Source: Artocarpus heterophyllus (Eukaryota; Streptophyta; Magnoliopsida; Rosales; Moraceae). From it: a stretch of 64,000 nucleotides of DNA. The notes beneath the pieces are model-generated. The model made no database searches. It saw only the letters and a program-made list of their open reading frames with translations, and was not told the DNA's origin. Positions 25,301-36,800 of the stretch are shown piece after piece (position 1 is the stretch's first letter; the number at the start of each line of letters is the position of its first letter). Location: positions 22,911,467 through 22,975,466 of the forward strand of contig CM046354.1 in NCBI GenBank assembly GCA_025403435.1, in the 5' to 3' direction. Made by a program: the position numbers and the translations under genes.

Positions 25301-26418
25301 TTTTTTAAAATTTCGCTGTGCACTTTGTTTCCAACAGTTCGAGAGTGCATCTCTTAGCTTTTAGTGGAGTAGCGTTGGAGTTGATAATTATGAAATGTAT
25401 ATCTAGGATATTGGGTTTCATAATTATCAAGAGCTTGAACTATATAGGTCCATTTGGTCCCCTTTGCTAGCTCACAATATCCTGCAATGATACGGCGTGC
25501 TTTTCTAATAATTGATGACTTATGTTGGATTTATTAGATTGGTTGAAATTTGGAAGAATCCAATAATTCATGTCTGTTTATCGGTTAAATTAATTTTGTG
25601 ATAAAGTTGATTCAAGATAAACTTGTTGAATTATTGGGATCGGATAATTCTTGTCTGTTTATCAGTTGATTTAATTTTAGATAACTTAGATCAAGAAAAA
25701 CTTGTAGAATTATTAGGAATTTATTTATTTTTTTAGAGATTATCTAGAAAAAGTTGTTTTGATCAGATAACTTCTCTATTCGGTTATTTGAATTAAAATT
25801 GAGACTTTATCCTATAGAATCTCGGGTGGAAAATAAAAGATTCGCGAGATTTTTTATTTGGCAGTTCGGCCTGCCGATGGGGCCTGTTCGGCCTGCCGAT
25901 CAGCGAAGGATAAGATCACGCATTTCCACACGGATCTTATCAGATATTGATCCGAATTTGATTCTGATCTGAATTTTGAGACCTAATTTGATGAGGACTG
26001 ACCCTAGGACCAACATCTATAAATAGGGAGTGATTCTCACAAGTTACTCAGATCAATTGAGAGATTAAGAGAGATACTCTGCTAGTGAGAATCTGAAAAC
26101 TCCCTGAGAGCTTTTGTTCATAAATCACGAACACTTGCTTTGGGTTCTCTCGATTGGTTGGAAGGAGAGTCACCGGTGGAAGAGTTGTACGTGTGAGCCC
26201 GCACTCACTCCGGTCGTGGATAGAGAATAGCAAAGAAGACCAGTTGGTTGAGGCTCTTCTAGAACGTTACTTCTCTTCACGTTTTGCGAGAGTTCTTCGA
26301 CATACAAAGGTTAGTAAGATCTAGTTAATTTATGCATATAGCATATCAAACTTGTGTTTTGGAAATTATTTTGATCTAAAATTTTTAAAATTCCGCTGCG
26401 TACTTTTTTTTTCCAACA
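22386..26418 (+). repeat. 3' LTR of the copia element, interrupted
   Basis: The LTR starts TGTTAGACATG at 22386, is broken at 23301 by a same-family solo LTR, and resumes at 25342 (25337-25341 is the duplicated target), ending TTTCCAACA at 26418. Removing the insert leaves about 1993 bp, comparable with the 2057-bp 5' LTR. The TATA box (tataaatag) lies near 26019-26027. Confidence 0.93.
23302..25336 (+). mobile_element. Solo LTR nested inside the 3' LTR of its own family
   Basis: Begins TGTTAGACATGTATGC, ends GTTTCCAACA, 2035 bp. It is flanked by a perfect 5-bp duplication gttcg (23297-23301 and 25337-25341). It is closer to the minus-strand solo LTR at 834-2843 than to the host LTRs: the 264 bp at 23909-24172 translate identically to 1973-2236. 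A TATA-like 'ggtataaaaatgg' lies near 24934-24946. Confidence 0.95.
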
Positions 26419-26423
26419 CCCAT

Positions 26424-27321
26424 CCCATCATATCCCCTACTCCTTTAGCCACCCTGTTGCCCACCTTATAGCCATAGCTTGTCCCCAACCCATTGCCGTC
26501 GCCCGCCTAGATTAAGAAAGAGACAAGAGATCTATTGCCCATCCAGATCAAAAGAGGGAAGAAATCCATCTCCCACCCTGTCACACTACCCACCTCGTCG
26601 TCGCCCATTACCTACTCTGTATTCGTGGCACACCCGTATTAAGTGAGAGAGAGTGAGAGTGAAAAAGCAGAGGTGAAGAAAAGATGAAAAGAGGATGGAG
26701 AGAGATATCGTGAAGAAGTGAAAAGGAGAGACGGGAAAAAAAAAAAAAAGAAACAAGAAAAAACAAAACGTTTTTTTTTTACTATTTTCGAATGTTTGAT
26801 TACTTTTATATATTTAATTAGAATCTATAAGGAAGTGAGTTAGAATTGAGGCACATAAGAGTTTACACTGTTTGAATTGAAACTGATGAGTTGAGAATTG
26901 ATTTTGTCAAGTACTATATTAATATATATTTTAATCTTTAATCATACGTCACGTCAATAATTTTGTTAAATATATAGACAAAATTAAATGAAACGGGTAT
27001 TTTGATTGGTTGTCTATAATTCAGGGGCACCTTAACCTACTTTAAAACATTAGGGGAAAGTAAAATAAGATATATAAATAAGAGATATTTATTATGGTAA
27101 TCCTATTTCCTTATTTTTTAAAAAAGATTATAGCTATGTTCCGCTAAAAAATTTAAAATATATTATTTTTTATCTTTATTATATAAAAAAAATTAAAACC
27201 GTACCCTCGTAATAATTAAAATGTATAATTACATCTCATGTAGATTAAGTACCATTTCTGATTTTTTTCTTTTCAGTGCTCCCGGTGAAAAAATTTTCCG
27301 ATTATTGGAAAACTCTTTGGT
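26424..27321. other. Remainder of the split inverted-repeat element and AT-rich flank
   Basis: Contains a C-rich segment (26424-26610), a GA-rich tract (26640-26740), the right inverted repeat (about 26927-27035) and then AT-rich DNA with no gene. Confidence 0.5.
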
Positions 27322-27491
27322 GGTGTTTGGAAGGTGGTGGGAACCGATGGTGGGAACCACTTTTACTGTAGCATGTGAAAGCTTTACACTGTAGCAATTT
27401 TTTAAATTGTTACTGTAGCATGTGAGAGCTTTACACTGTTTATAACTGAGTTTATGGTGGAAACCACGGTTCCCACCACAATGCCAAACAG
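27322..27491. mobile_element. Palindromic MITE, family P, copy 2, upstream of the methyltransferase gene
   Basis: Left end ggtgtttggaaggtggtggg and right end cccaccacaatgccaaacag are inverted repeats. The core words 'actgtagcatgtga' and 'gagctttacactg' occur on both sides of the centre. It lies 245 bp before the proposed start codon at 27736, so it may overlap the promoter or 5' UTR. Confidence 0.8.
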
Positions 27492-27735
27492 GGGGTTTTT
27501 GATCCCCTCAAAAAAAAAAAAATCTTTTCGAGCCCACTTTTACATCTTTTTTACTTTGTTTTTTAAGAAAAAACTTTTTTTTTTCCCGTAGATTATGATA
27601 AATGAAAAAGAATGGAATATGTTTGACGACAAGTCGTCAGCTGTTGTTCATTTCCCCTTGTTCAATAACATTAACTGGTCTAAAATTATCCATTGGCGCC
27701 TCTCCTCCAGGTCCAGTCTCATCATCGTCAGCATC

Positions 27736-30700
27736 ATGATGCAGCGGCAGCTTCCAGTGCGACTGATAAAGTCTCTCGCGGTTTCTCCTTCTTCATCTTC
27801 ACGGCCATACACCTCTACTCTCCAAGAACTTGCCTTTTCCCATCACCCCAAAGGTCTCTCTCTCTCTTTCTCTAGTATTGTTGTTCCGTTTTCAATCTTG
27901 CATGTGGCCTTTCTTAGTTCTGTACTTTTTAGCTTCTGGGTCTGTCTCCAATTCCATTTTTGTAGTGACGGAGAGTGACAAAACTTTAGCTTGATTCTAT
28001 GCGTTTTACAGTATACATGAATTGTTCGGGACTTGGGTTGGAACAATGTGAGAAGTAGAGCAGAAGGGCATTGGGTTTTGTGATTTTTGGTAGTCCTCCA
28101 TAGGCTTGTGTAAACTGTTTAGGACTAATTTGGTTTATGATATTTTAAACAGTAGAAGAGAAGAAGTGACAGCTATGGCTTTATAGTTTATCATTGGAAG
28201 TTGGAACTATATTTTTGAAAGTGTTTAATTAATTTTTTTTCATAAGCTACAAGAGTGTTAGAATAAAGTTTATAAATATTTAGCAGAGAACTTTCTTGAG
28301 AAGCCATACTTTGGGTCTCTGTCACATTGTTTTTGATTATACTTCAAGTCAATATCAAGAGAGATAGAAACTTATGCTTTTTCATATGGTGTTTGGAACA
28401 ACATTTATAAGAGATATTAATGAGAGACAAACGATATTTAAATCTTCATACAGGCAATAAAAATGTCATAATAAAGTCTATAAGCCTTAGTGAAGATTTG
28501 GGACAAGTTTTGAAGTCTTCTCCGAAGAGCTTTCTTGAGAAAATCACATTTTGTGGCTTTCAATTACACTGTTTTCATATTTGTTGTGTGGTGGTATCGA
28601 CTTTTGTATGGTTATCCTGCATGTTTGTAATGCTGTGCTTGTTACAAATGAGCAACAGAGCTCTTGCCTAAAAAATTCAATGATTGAAACTAGAGTGGTA
28701 AGCCACTTTCTGATGCTTTTAAACTTTATATTATAACCGTTCTTTTGGTAGATGTTTCTTTTGTTTAGTTGTGATCTTTAAACATGAAAATTGCTATTTA
28801 CTAGCATTGCTGCAATCACTACATATGCATGTCAAGCATCAAAACTACCGCATAGCAGTGTGGGACCTAATAATTTTACTATTGTAAATGGTGATGAATA
28901 ACGGTGCTCTTAGACTTGGAAATAAGGTTGTTTTAGTGAGCCAACAGTTTCATCTTTAAGTTCATGTTGCGAAGGCTGCTTGTTCAAATTTTTGCAGCTG
29001 GTATTTGATGCATTATCTGCCCTATATGTGGCTAATTTGACCCAAAATGTTTTGAGGAAAACTAATTGGAAACTTCTATAAAACACTTTTTGTTATCGAG
29101 TTTCTAAACCTTGTATATCTGGGGTAGGTAGGTGTGGCAAAAGTCATACTGAAGAAAGGGAAGACACAACTCTTCAAGAATGGAAGCCCAATGGTTTATA
29201 GCGGAGCGGTCGATAGAATAATTGGTAGACCGCCACCGAGGACTGGTGATGTTGTGCTGGTCGCTGATGGTGAAGAGAAAACTATAGGGTGGGGCATGTA
29301 CAATTCTGTTTCCATGTTTTGTGTTCGGATGATGCAGCTAGAAGCAGAGGCGAAAAGGTATATTACTCAAGAGCTTGCGTTGCTTAATGCTTTAAATTGA
29401 CTTTTTTTTGAAGACTTTATTCTTTATAATGCAGAGAGCCTTCATGTGCATTAGACATGGAAAAACTGCTTCAGACAAGAATAGATGCGGCCATAGAATT
29501 GCGTAAGAGTTTGGGTCTTCCCTCAGCGAATACAAATGCTTTTCGACTAGTTAATAGTGAAGGTGACAGGTAATTCATCCTCAAGTTATCTGCTAATAAT
29601 CTCACTATTGTACTATTGTCTTCTTCCATGTTTAAGCATAGCATCTTCCCTGTCTGAAAAATGTTGCAAACAAGTTTGAGTCTGAGATTAAGGTTCTTCC
29701 CATCAATCAATATCTCTTAAACAGTTGAAAAAAAGTGTATGCAAGAAAACCATTCGGGGCATTGGGATTTGGAAGTTCAACTGCAACTGGAGTGGATTTT
29801 GTGGTTCTATTGATTTAAGCACAAACAAGTGTAAATAAAAGTTTTCGAACTTTTTTTTTTTCCTTCCCTGAATGCTAAGTCTATATGCATTGCATCAAGG
29901 CATTATAAGAGTCAATTTCTAACATATTTTCTTTATTTTAAATGAAAAGGTGTTCCAATTTTGATTAGTTTGTTTGGAGAAGAAGCGAAAATTAAATAGA
30001 AGACATAAGAAAAGTACGAATAATTCTCAATATTTATAATTTTCTAAAGTTCTATACATTCTCTTCATTTTACACTGAACTGTCTCTTGATTTGCCAGAT
30101 TAGTTATTTAGGAATTTGATGTCCATGCTTTTAACAGATTGTCAGGACTAATTGTTGATGTATTTGGAGATATAGCTGTAATGGCATCATCAGCCGCTTG
30201 GGTTGAGAAGTACAAACCAGAAATTGTGGCTTGCATCAATAGAATTAGTGAAATTAATCACATAAACTGGAGACCCTCTGCGGAAATTTTGAAGGAAGAA
30301 GGATTGGATGTGTCAAATCTGAGGGAACTACATTCATCTACTTGTCCTGCACGAACAAAGGTAGGCAACACCTTTGAACAATATATTTTGTACAATTACA
30401 GGTCTTCCCTCTCATATAAATACCTTTACACATGATGATCTGATAACAATTTAGCATATAGTCTTGTCTTAAAAATACAATCTAATCACATTTCCTGTCA
30501 ACTTAAATTCTCACCGTCATGACGACTCTACCAGTCTACCAAGGTCACAAGTCTCAAGCACTGGGCGTGCATGAAGGCTTGCTTCTCATCCGATATTTTG
30601 TTGCTATGTATCATTTTCTCTGTTTTTGTTTTTTTTCTGCATAGTCACGGAATTTTCCAAACTACCTTAAATGAGAAGTTGCTCTGTCTCTGTAATTTTA

Positions 30701-33034
30701 TGATTTAGATTCTTGTTATTTTCTGATGCCATCCTGCTGTTTGTTAAGGTCGTTGAAAATGGGATTTGTTATGCAATTTCACTTGAAGGGCAAAAGACTG
30801 GATTTTATGCTGATCAGCGTGAGAACCGTCAATTCATATCAACAATTTCAGATGGCCAGAAAGTGCTTGATATTTGCTGCTACAGTGGTGGTTTTGCTCT
30901 AAATGCAGCACGAGGGGGTGCCGTCAATGTCACCGGTACTCCCTAATTCCTAAAATTTTTATTGTTCTCAAGTCCTCCATAATGCTGCCATTTCCCTTAA
31001 GTTCCTTATAAAGAAAATTAATTAGCTTAGGACGCACCAACGTTGCCCAAGGTATATTTTTATTTGATATTAGATGTTTTCTTCTATATGATTTTTGTCA
31101 AATTTGACCCTTATGAACCATTGTTAAATTTTTGTGGCATTAAAATATATGTCCCAGTTTGAATTAATAGTTTCTGGATGATTTTTATCTGAGAAAACAA
31201 CTTTCAATTGTTTACTTTTCTACCAAAAAACTTTATTTTATTTAGCCAAAATATATTAATATTTACTTTTATCTTTCTAAATCGTTCCTAACCTGAAACT
31301 TCCTACTTTTTTTGGCATAGCAGTGTTGCTTTATCAAATGTGATGAGCCGAAAAGACATGCAAAGAGATTAAAAAATAAAGAAAAGGAAAGTCATAAGTG
31401 ATTTGTTACAATATCATTGGCTAAATGCGATTTGGAACAGGGAAAATTTTTTAAAGGGATCCAAGTCCATTAAAGAATGCCACCAATAGGATGTTTTGAC
31501 ATAGTTTCAAAAGATAAAAAGTGGCATATTTATTTTCTATGATGTTAAAGGAGTTGTCTGATGTTTGAAAGGAACTCTTTCACTTGATATCACGGGATTA
31601 TTCAATTTTAGAAAGTGCATTTCTAAATGGCTTCTAAGGCTTATTATTGATTTCACTAGAATAGGCGTTTGAAATTAGATTTTTCACATTTAGGCTCAAC
31701 AAGTTTCTGACTCTTGGCATTCTCAGGTATCGATTCGTCATTGCCGGCAATTGAGCTAGCCAAAGAAAATATTGTTTCTAATAACATGGATCCGGGAATA
31801 ATATCATTTCTACGAGAAGATGCAACTGTGTTCATGAAGGATGCTCTTTCTAGAAATGAATCTTGGGACATTGTCATTTTAGATCCCCCTAAACTAGCAC
31901 CACGAAAGAAGGTAAAGTCTCATCCGTTTTGTGTTCTGAAATTGTTAAAGTTCTGCTGCCGTTTAATATATCGGTACCAAACTCGATTCAGGTTTTACAA
32001 AGTGCGTCGGGAATGTATCGGGCATTAAATTCATTGGCGATGCAAGTGACAAGGAAGGGCGGTCTTCTTATGACTTGTTCATGTTCTGGAGCCATGACCC
32101 AAAGCGGAATGTTCTTGCGCATTCTTCAGGCAAGTAATCTTCCTCTGTGGTGTCTGATTAGAAGTCTTACATTTATATATCCCAATAAGATTATCTCCTT
32201 TAAAACTTCTTTGGCATTGAAAATTTGGGAGATCAGAAAAACTATAAGACTTTCCTAGTTTCTGCCTAGCTTCAACATGTTTATGAAGAAACTTATTCTC
32301 TGCACTTAATAGGATAGATACAAAACTTGAATATTCTGCATGTTGTTATAGTCATAATCAAAGTTGTTTAACAGAAGCGTCCTTTTTCATGAAAAATGGT
32401 TAATGGCTAAATGCAAAGGGTGGCATGGCCGTAATTCTTGATTTCTTTTCACCCCATAAAGAGAAAAGAAAAAAAAAATCATTACCTTTTCACAACCTCT
32501 CTTCACATTTAAATGCAATTTACAGAAAGCGCTTCAATTCACCAGTCTTTGGCTGTAATCATCTCTCTTGTCTAGATTTAGTGGAAAATGGTCACAAATT
32601 GAAAAGGGGTTTCGTTTTAGCACATGCGTAGTCGTACTGCTTTAAACTTGTGGTCCAACAATTTCGTCCTTTAATTTATATACATATATATATATATATA
32701 TAAGTTGATACGACTCTTTACAAAAATATTGCCAACTCCAACGATTTCAGTCACATTTTGGAGGGGACTCGTTAACTTTTTTTGTACGTCTATTTGTCTG
32801 AGCTTCTCGTAGATAATTCAATCCTTAAATGAGTCCATAATCATTCTTTAAATCTAACTCTTGTTAACGACCCGAGTTAATTACTCTTGTGATAATTAAG
32901 GGACTGCATTGCCCAAAAAAAATAAAAGATAAAAGTTTAGAGACGAATGTGCCTTGGTTCAAGGAGCTCAAGAATTAAAGACTCAATTGAAAATGAAACA
33001 GAGGCCGATAGTAAAAAAGATGATTAAATTCTCT

Positions 33035-33075
<41 letters not shown>

Positions 33076-33204
33076 GGTGCTGCAAATATGGCAGGAAGAA
33101 AGATCACATTTCTAAGAGAGAGTGGAGCAGCATGTGACCACCCTATTGATCCATCTTACCCAGAAGGCACTTATCTATCTAACATCCTCCTCAGAGTACT
33201 TTGA
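27736..33204 (+). CDS. RlmI-like PUA-domain SAM-dependent rRNA methyltransferase (8 exons)
   Basis: Exons: 27736-27853, 29132-29357, 29435-29569, 30138-30360, 30749-30935, 31727-31911, 31992-32129, 33076-33204. They sum to 1341 nt, 446 aa plus stop, with consistent phases. All introns are GT-AG except intron 7, which starts GC (cag|gcaagt at 32130). Residues about 1-40 are rich in Ser, Arg and Pro with few acidic residues, suggesting an organelle transit peptide. Next comes a PUA domain (about 41-115; [19 protein letters not shown]). The Rossmann SAM-binding motif is [23 protein letters not shown] follows, and LLMTCSCSG carries the Cys pair typical of this family. Bacterial RlmI (COG1092) makes 5-methylcytosine in 23S rRNA. 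An organellar rRNA target is inferred, not shown. The start could lie further upstream (in-frame ATG at 27595), but 27736 fits a targeting peptide better. Confidence 0.9.
27854..29131 (+). other. Intron 1 of the RlmI-like gene
   Basis: A 1278-bp intron (g|gtctct to gtag|gt) with no recognised repeat or RNA gene. Its donor is preceded by the phase-1 base of a Gly codon. Confidence 0.75.
32130..33075 (+). other. GC-AG intron 7 of the RlmI-like gene with TA microsatellites
   Basis: A 946-bp intron beginning gcaagt after a perfect 'cag' exon end and finishing in a long (TA)n tract directly before the acceptor cag at 33073-33075. A second TA run lies near 32680-32702. Using a GT elsewhere would lose the conserved junction between LRILQ and GAANMAG. 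Confidence 0.8.
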
Positions 33205-33531
33205 ATTTTCAACAAAGCATCACTCATTTGTTGTGGAAAGACAAAATGCAGATAATCCTAATTGCCAACTTCATGTTTTAAGTGATTCAAAATAACCATC
33301 AAGTGTATTAACAACTACAGTTGTTGGATATTTATACATGAATGTCATTATCTCAAACAAGGGAAAACAAAAAAGAAAAAATAAAAATAAAAAATCAATC
33401 CCAGCAAGCACAACAAAATGGTTTTTAAACGTGTATGCAATGATCACCTTAGAAAGCTTTAGTTTTAATACACATAAAATTACATCTACCATTTATTTTC
33501 TCTAGCCAAACCATCTTAAATAAGATGGTTC
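33205..33531. other. Convergent 3' region between two host genes
   Basis: 327 bp separate the stop codons of the plus-strand methyltransferase and the minus-strand ALIS gene, so their 3' UTRs must abut or overlap. The stretch is AT-rich with A-rich runs (33366-33392) and no gene. Confidence 0.7.
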
Positions 33532-33846
33532 TTAGTGCCCTCCTGGATTTCTGTTCCATGATAAATATGAAGGATCCCCGAGTTGCCTGGAAAGAAAAGG
33601 ATGCAAGAAGGTCAATAAAATTATTACCAAAAAAAAAAGCGCGTCAAGAGTGTGATGTGTTATCAAGCATTAATACAAGCACCACTTATACATTGAATTA
33701 AACCAAGCAATTCAAACTGAAAATGACACAGAACATTTGGGATTTTCATTTAAGCTAGTTTGCATGTTCCATAAAACAAGACCCAACTCATTACGTGCAT
33801 GGCCAAAGAAGACTTAACTTTGACCAAATCAAAAGGAAAACAAGGT

Positions 33847-33879
<33 letters not shown>

Positions 33880-36800
33880 AAAGAAAAAGAGAAAACAACA
33901 GTTAAAGAGTTTACAAAGTACCTTGGCTTTATGAGATACACAATTGTGAAAACCATAGCCAAGAAGAAGCAGAGCCCGCCAACAGTAAGGTAAGCGATGC
34001 CCATAAAGTCGTTCTTGCCACCAAGCCAACTAGTGGTAGAAAGCACAAGCTTCTTCTTGCCGTCGAAGCTGTAAGTATTATAGTAGTTCATCAATGTCAC
34101 ATTTATGACATCATTTTCCTCAAGATCTACCTCTATTTTCCCATACAACTTTCTAAAAGTTGGTAGCGCAGCAGTTCGCATCCAAACAATAAGGTTCTCC
34201 TGCTCACTCAACTGTTGAACCAAAACATGTTAAACAATGCCGTTCAAGAAGGGAAAAAATTAAAAAGAGAGAATAAAGAAAAAGTTCATAGAATCACTTT
34301 AACTTAATAGGGAAAAATCAAGTAAACTGTCATTTCCAAGAAATCCTAAAAGTTCCAATATCTCAAATAAACGCTTTTAAGGTTAAGGAGGAGGTAAGGA
34401 GAGGAGGAAATTATCAACTTATGACAAAAAAACTTTTTTCTTAAAAAAGAATTAAGAGACTTTTTGTAGGCAAATGACATCAATTTCCCAGAATAATATT
34501 GTATCTGCTTTCTATAGACCTCAAATTCAGGAAATTATATTTATAACAGGTAGAATACATGGTTTTTTTTTTGGTTTCCAGAGAAGGCACCCCACTCGGT
34601 GTATGCAAACATAAAAAGATTTAACAATCGCATATTATTCAATTGCCAAATTGGGATAGAAGTGATATCATAGCTCTTTGCTAGTACAAGGAAAATCTTT
34701 TCCGTTGTTCAACAAAAGTAGAACGACATCCAAAAAGCCTCCAAAGTTAGGTTGTTTGTCTGACTGAAAGCGTCTTAAGCAGATATCATGTGTAATTGGA
34801 CGACACCATACATTATTTTAACAGACTCCTACTTCACGATAAAAACTAGGGATATCTGCTAAGTGTGAAATTAGTTTACTCCTTTCCAGTCCTAAGCCAT
34901 GCAAATGCACAAGAACGAAAATAATGATACTTCATTTCTAGGTAAGTGGTAGAAGCTTACCGGTACACTCTCATCAAGAGAAGCACCACCTATAAGCGTT
35001 CCATTCTGAAAGTTCTTCGGAAATATGTCTTTGCCAAACTTGTGCTCCCTATCACTCTTCCACGAGATACCTTTCTTGTTCACGTCCAACTGTTGGTCGT
35101 TGCGCGAGAAGTTATAGGTGTCGTTGAATAAACTCCAAGCTATCAGACCGCAAGGCACAATAACCTGTCCATTTGCATAATCTTCAGGGTCACAACTGCT
35201 TACGTCATCCCAACTGCTGTTGTCTCTCAATTGTTTATCACTTCTGCTCTTAACATACCTATATTGTAAAAATTCAACATCAAAACCATTAACTTAAGGT
35301 AACTTTAAGACTTCTTTTAACTTTTACTGGGAATAAAATAGATCGAGCAAGGATAGAGACGTTTAACAAGATACATTGATTAGTTACATGACTTTATGTA
35401 CCCTTTGTAAAGTAAGCAAAAATTATTTACTGCCCTAACATATTATGCACAGTTCATCCACACACAGATGTTGGTGACATCCTATACTATGAAAAAAATG
35501 TGAAACATGATAAATATGGAGCAGATAGTTTCTTGCATACCATGTTGTTCAGACAGATTTCAAAAAAAAAAACAAAAAAAAAGGGAAACGTTCATTCTTC
35601 AAAGGGAAAAAATAGCCCTAAAGATTTCGCATCTCGCTAGGATTGAGACGGAAATGTTGCATCCAAATTTTACAGCAGTGCCAATAGAAATATAATTTTT
35701 GATATTCAAAAGAATTGGATACTTGGAAGTTCGAGGGAAAAAAATACCAATTTATGTAAGCATTTCTATTTTTTTTAAGGAACTGTACGTACGTTGACAT
35801 TTCATGGATAAGTTAAAAGATATTTCTCAACTACATATCATTATCATCTCGCAATCATCGGAATCATAATGAAGCCAGGCTTAGCTGCTTCCATTTCATG
35901 TTCCACTGACAGCCAAATAGCCAATAGCATTAAGACGAATACTTTGCTCATAAGATCTATTGTTTTTCACCCAAATGTCCATAAGAGTTTTCTTGCACCG
36001 TCATTTTTTCTCTTCCTCTTTTTTGTTTAATATCACAAAATCCCCTTAGTGGGCTTGAGTTAATTCCGATTATCCACTGGGGAAAATGTCTCATGGTTAT
36101 CCACCATGTAGGTAGTCCCAGAGAAATGAGTTCCAAACCATAGGCCTGAACCCTCAAGGAGGCCCTAATAATTTGTAAAATCATATAGAAAAATGAAGGT
36201 TTTGGCAATAAAAGAAGTATATACCTGCGGTGATTCTGGTAGAAATTATCAAGCTGGTAATACACATAGATAGGCTTCTTCATACGCTTTCGCACCTTCA
36301 AAGAAACACAAGGAATAAAGATAAGTTCATCCATGTATAGCTAATAGCTACGAAACTTGAATCATTATTTCTACATAAGAGTGAAGATTTCAGTGTGGTT
36401 TTTACAAGGAAAGAATCTGTCAACAATGAATACCTAATGATTACAAATGGTGAAGAATCCATGCACTAACAATGATTGACCTCAAAGGAGGATAAAAAAC
36501 GAAGATACTTACTGTTAATGTTCTATTGCACGATTTATCTTCAGAGCTCTGGATATATTTGACCTTATCATTTTTATAATCCGGAGGTATGCACTCACTA
36601 TCGTATCGATGAACAATTTCAACAACCTGCACAAAAGGAATTTCTTGATTAACAGCCATGCAACTAAAAATGAGACAAATGATAAAAAAGGGTCAGAAAG
36701 AAGTCAAATATACATCTCGTGAGGCAAAGAGGGAAGCAACTCCAATGGGAATGAAGACAATGCTGACAAGCATAAAAGCTGAAATCACCTGTAGAACAAC

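Larger units (their letters stand above)
14718..26418 (+). mobile_element. Degenerate full-length Ty1/copia retrotransposon with nested LTR
   Basis: The complete element has a 5' LTR (14718-16774), a PBS-like site, a long leader, a gag-protease-integrase-RT-RNase H order (the copia order, integrase before RT), a polypurine tract and a 3' LTR (22386-26418, interrupted). The element is flanked by a perfect 5-bp duplication cccat (14713-14717 and 26419-26423). The polyprotein has about ten or more in-frame stops and at least two frameshifts, so the copy is dead. The two LTRs differ by roughly 5-6 per 100 bases over their first 350 bp (by eye), so insertion was not recent. A solo LTR of the same family sits in the 3' LTR. 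Confidence 0.95.
13591..27035. mobile_element. Old terminal-inverted-repeat element split by later insertions
   Basis: Sequence at 13591-13690 and the reverse complement of about 26927-27035 align over roughly 100 bp; for example 'gccccttaaattatag' matches 'gcccctgaattatag', and both inner ends read 'tatgattaaagat'. Removing the copia element (14718-26418) leaves about 1.7 kb, part of which is another palindromic insert (about 13698-14281). The remaining interior has no transposase. Long imperfect inverted repeats suggest a MULE-like or other nonautonomous DNA element; no target duplication was confirmed. Confidence 0.6.

Noticed and set aside
27595..27735. In-frame upstream ATG that would add 47 residues to the methyltransferase
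   Set aside because: The added segment has many acidic and aromatic residues and does not look like a targeting peptide; the start at 27736 fits better. Not excluded without transcript data.
32425..32631. 68-codon open frame in intron 7 of the methyltransferase gene
   Set aside because: It falls within an intron, starts in A-rich DNA, and has no similarity to anything recognised.
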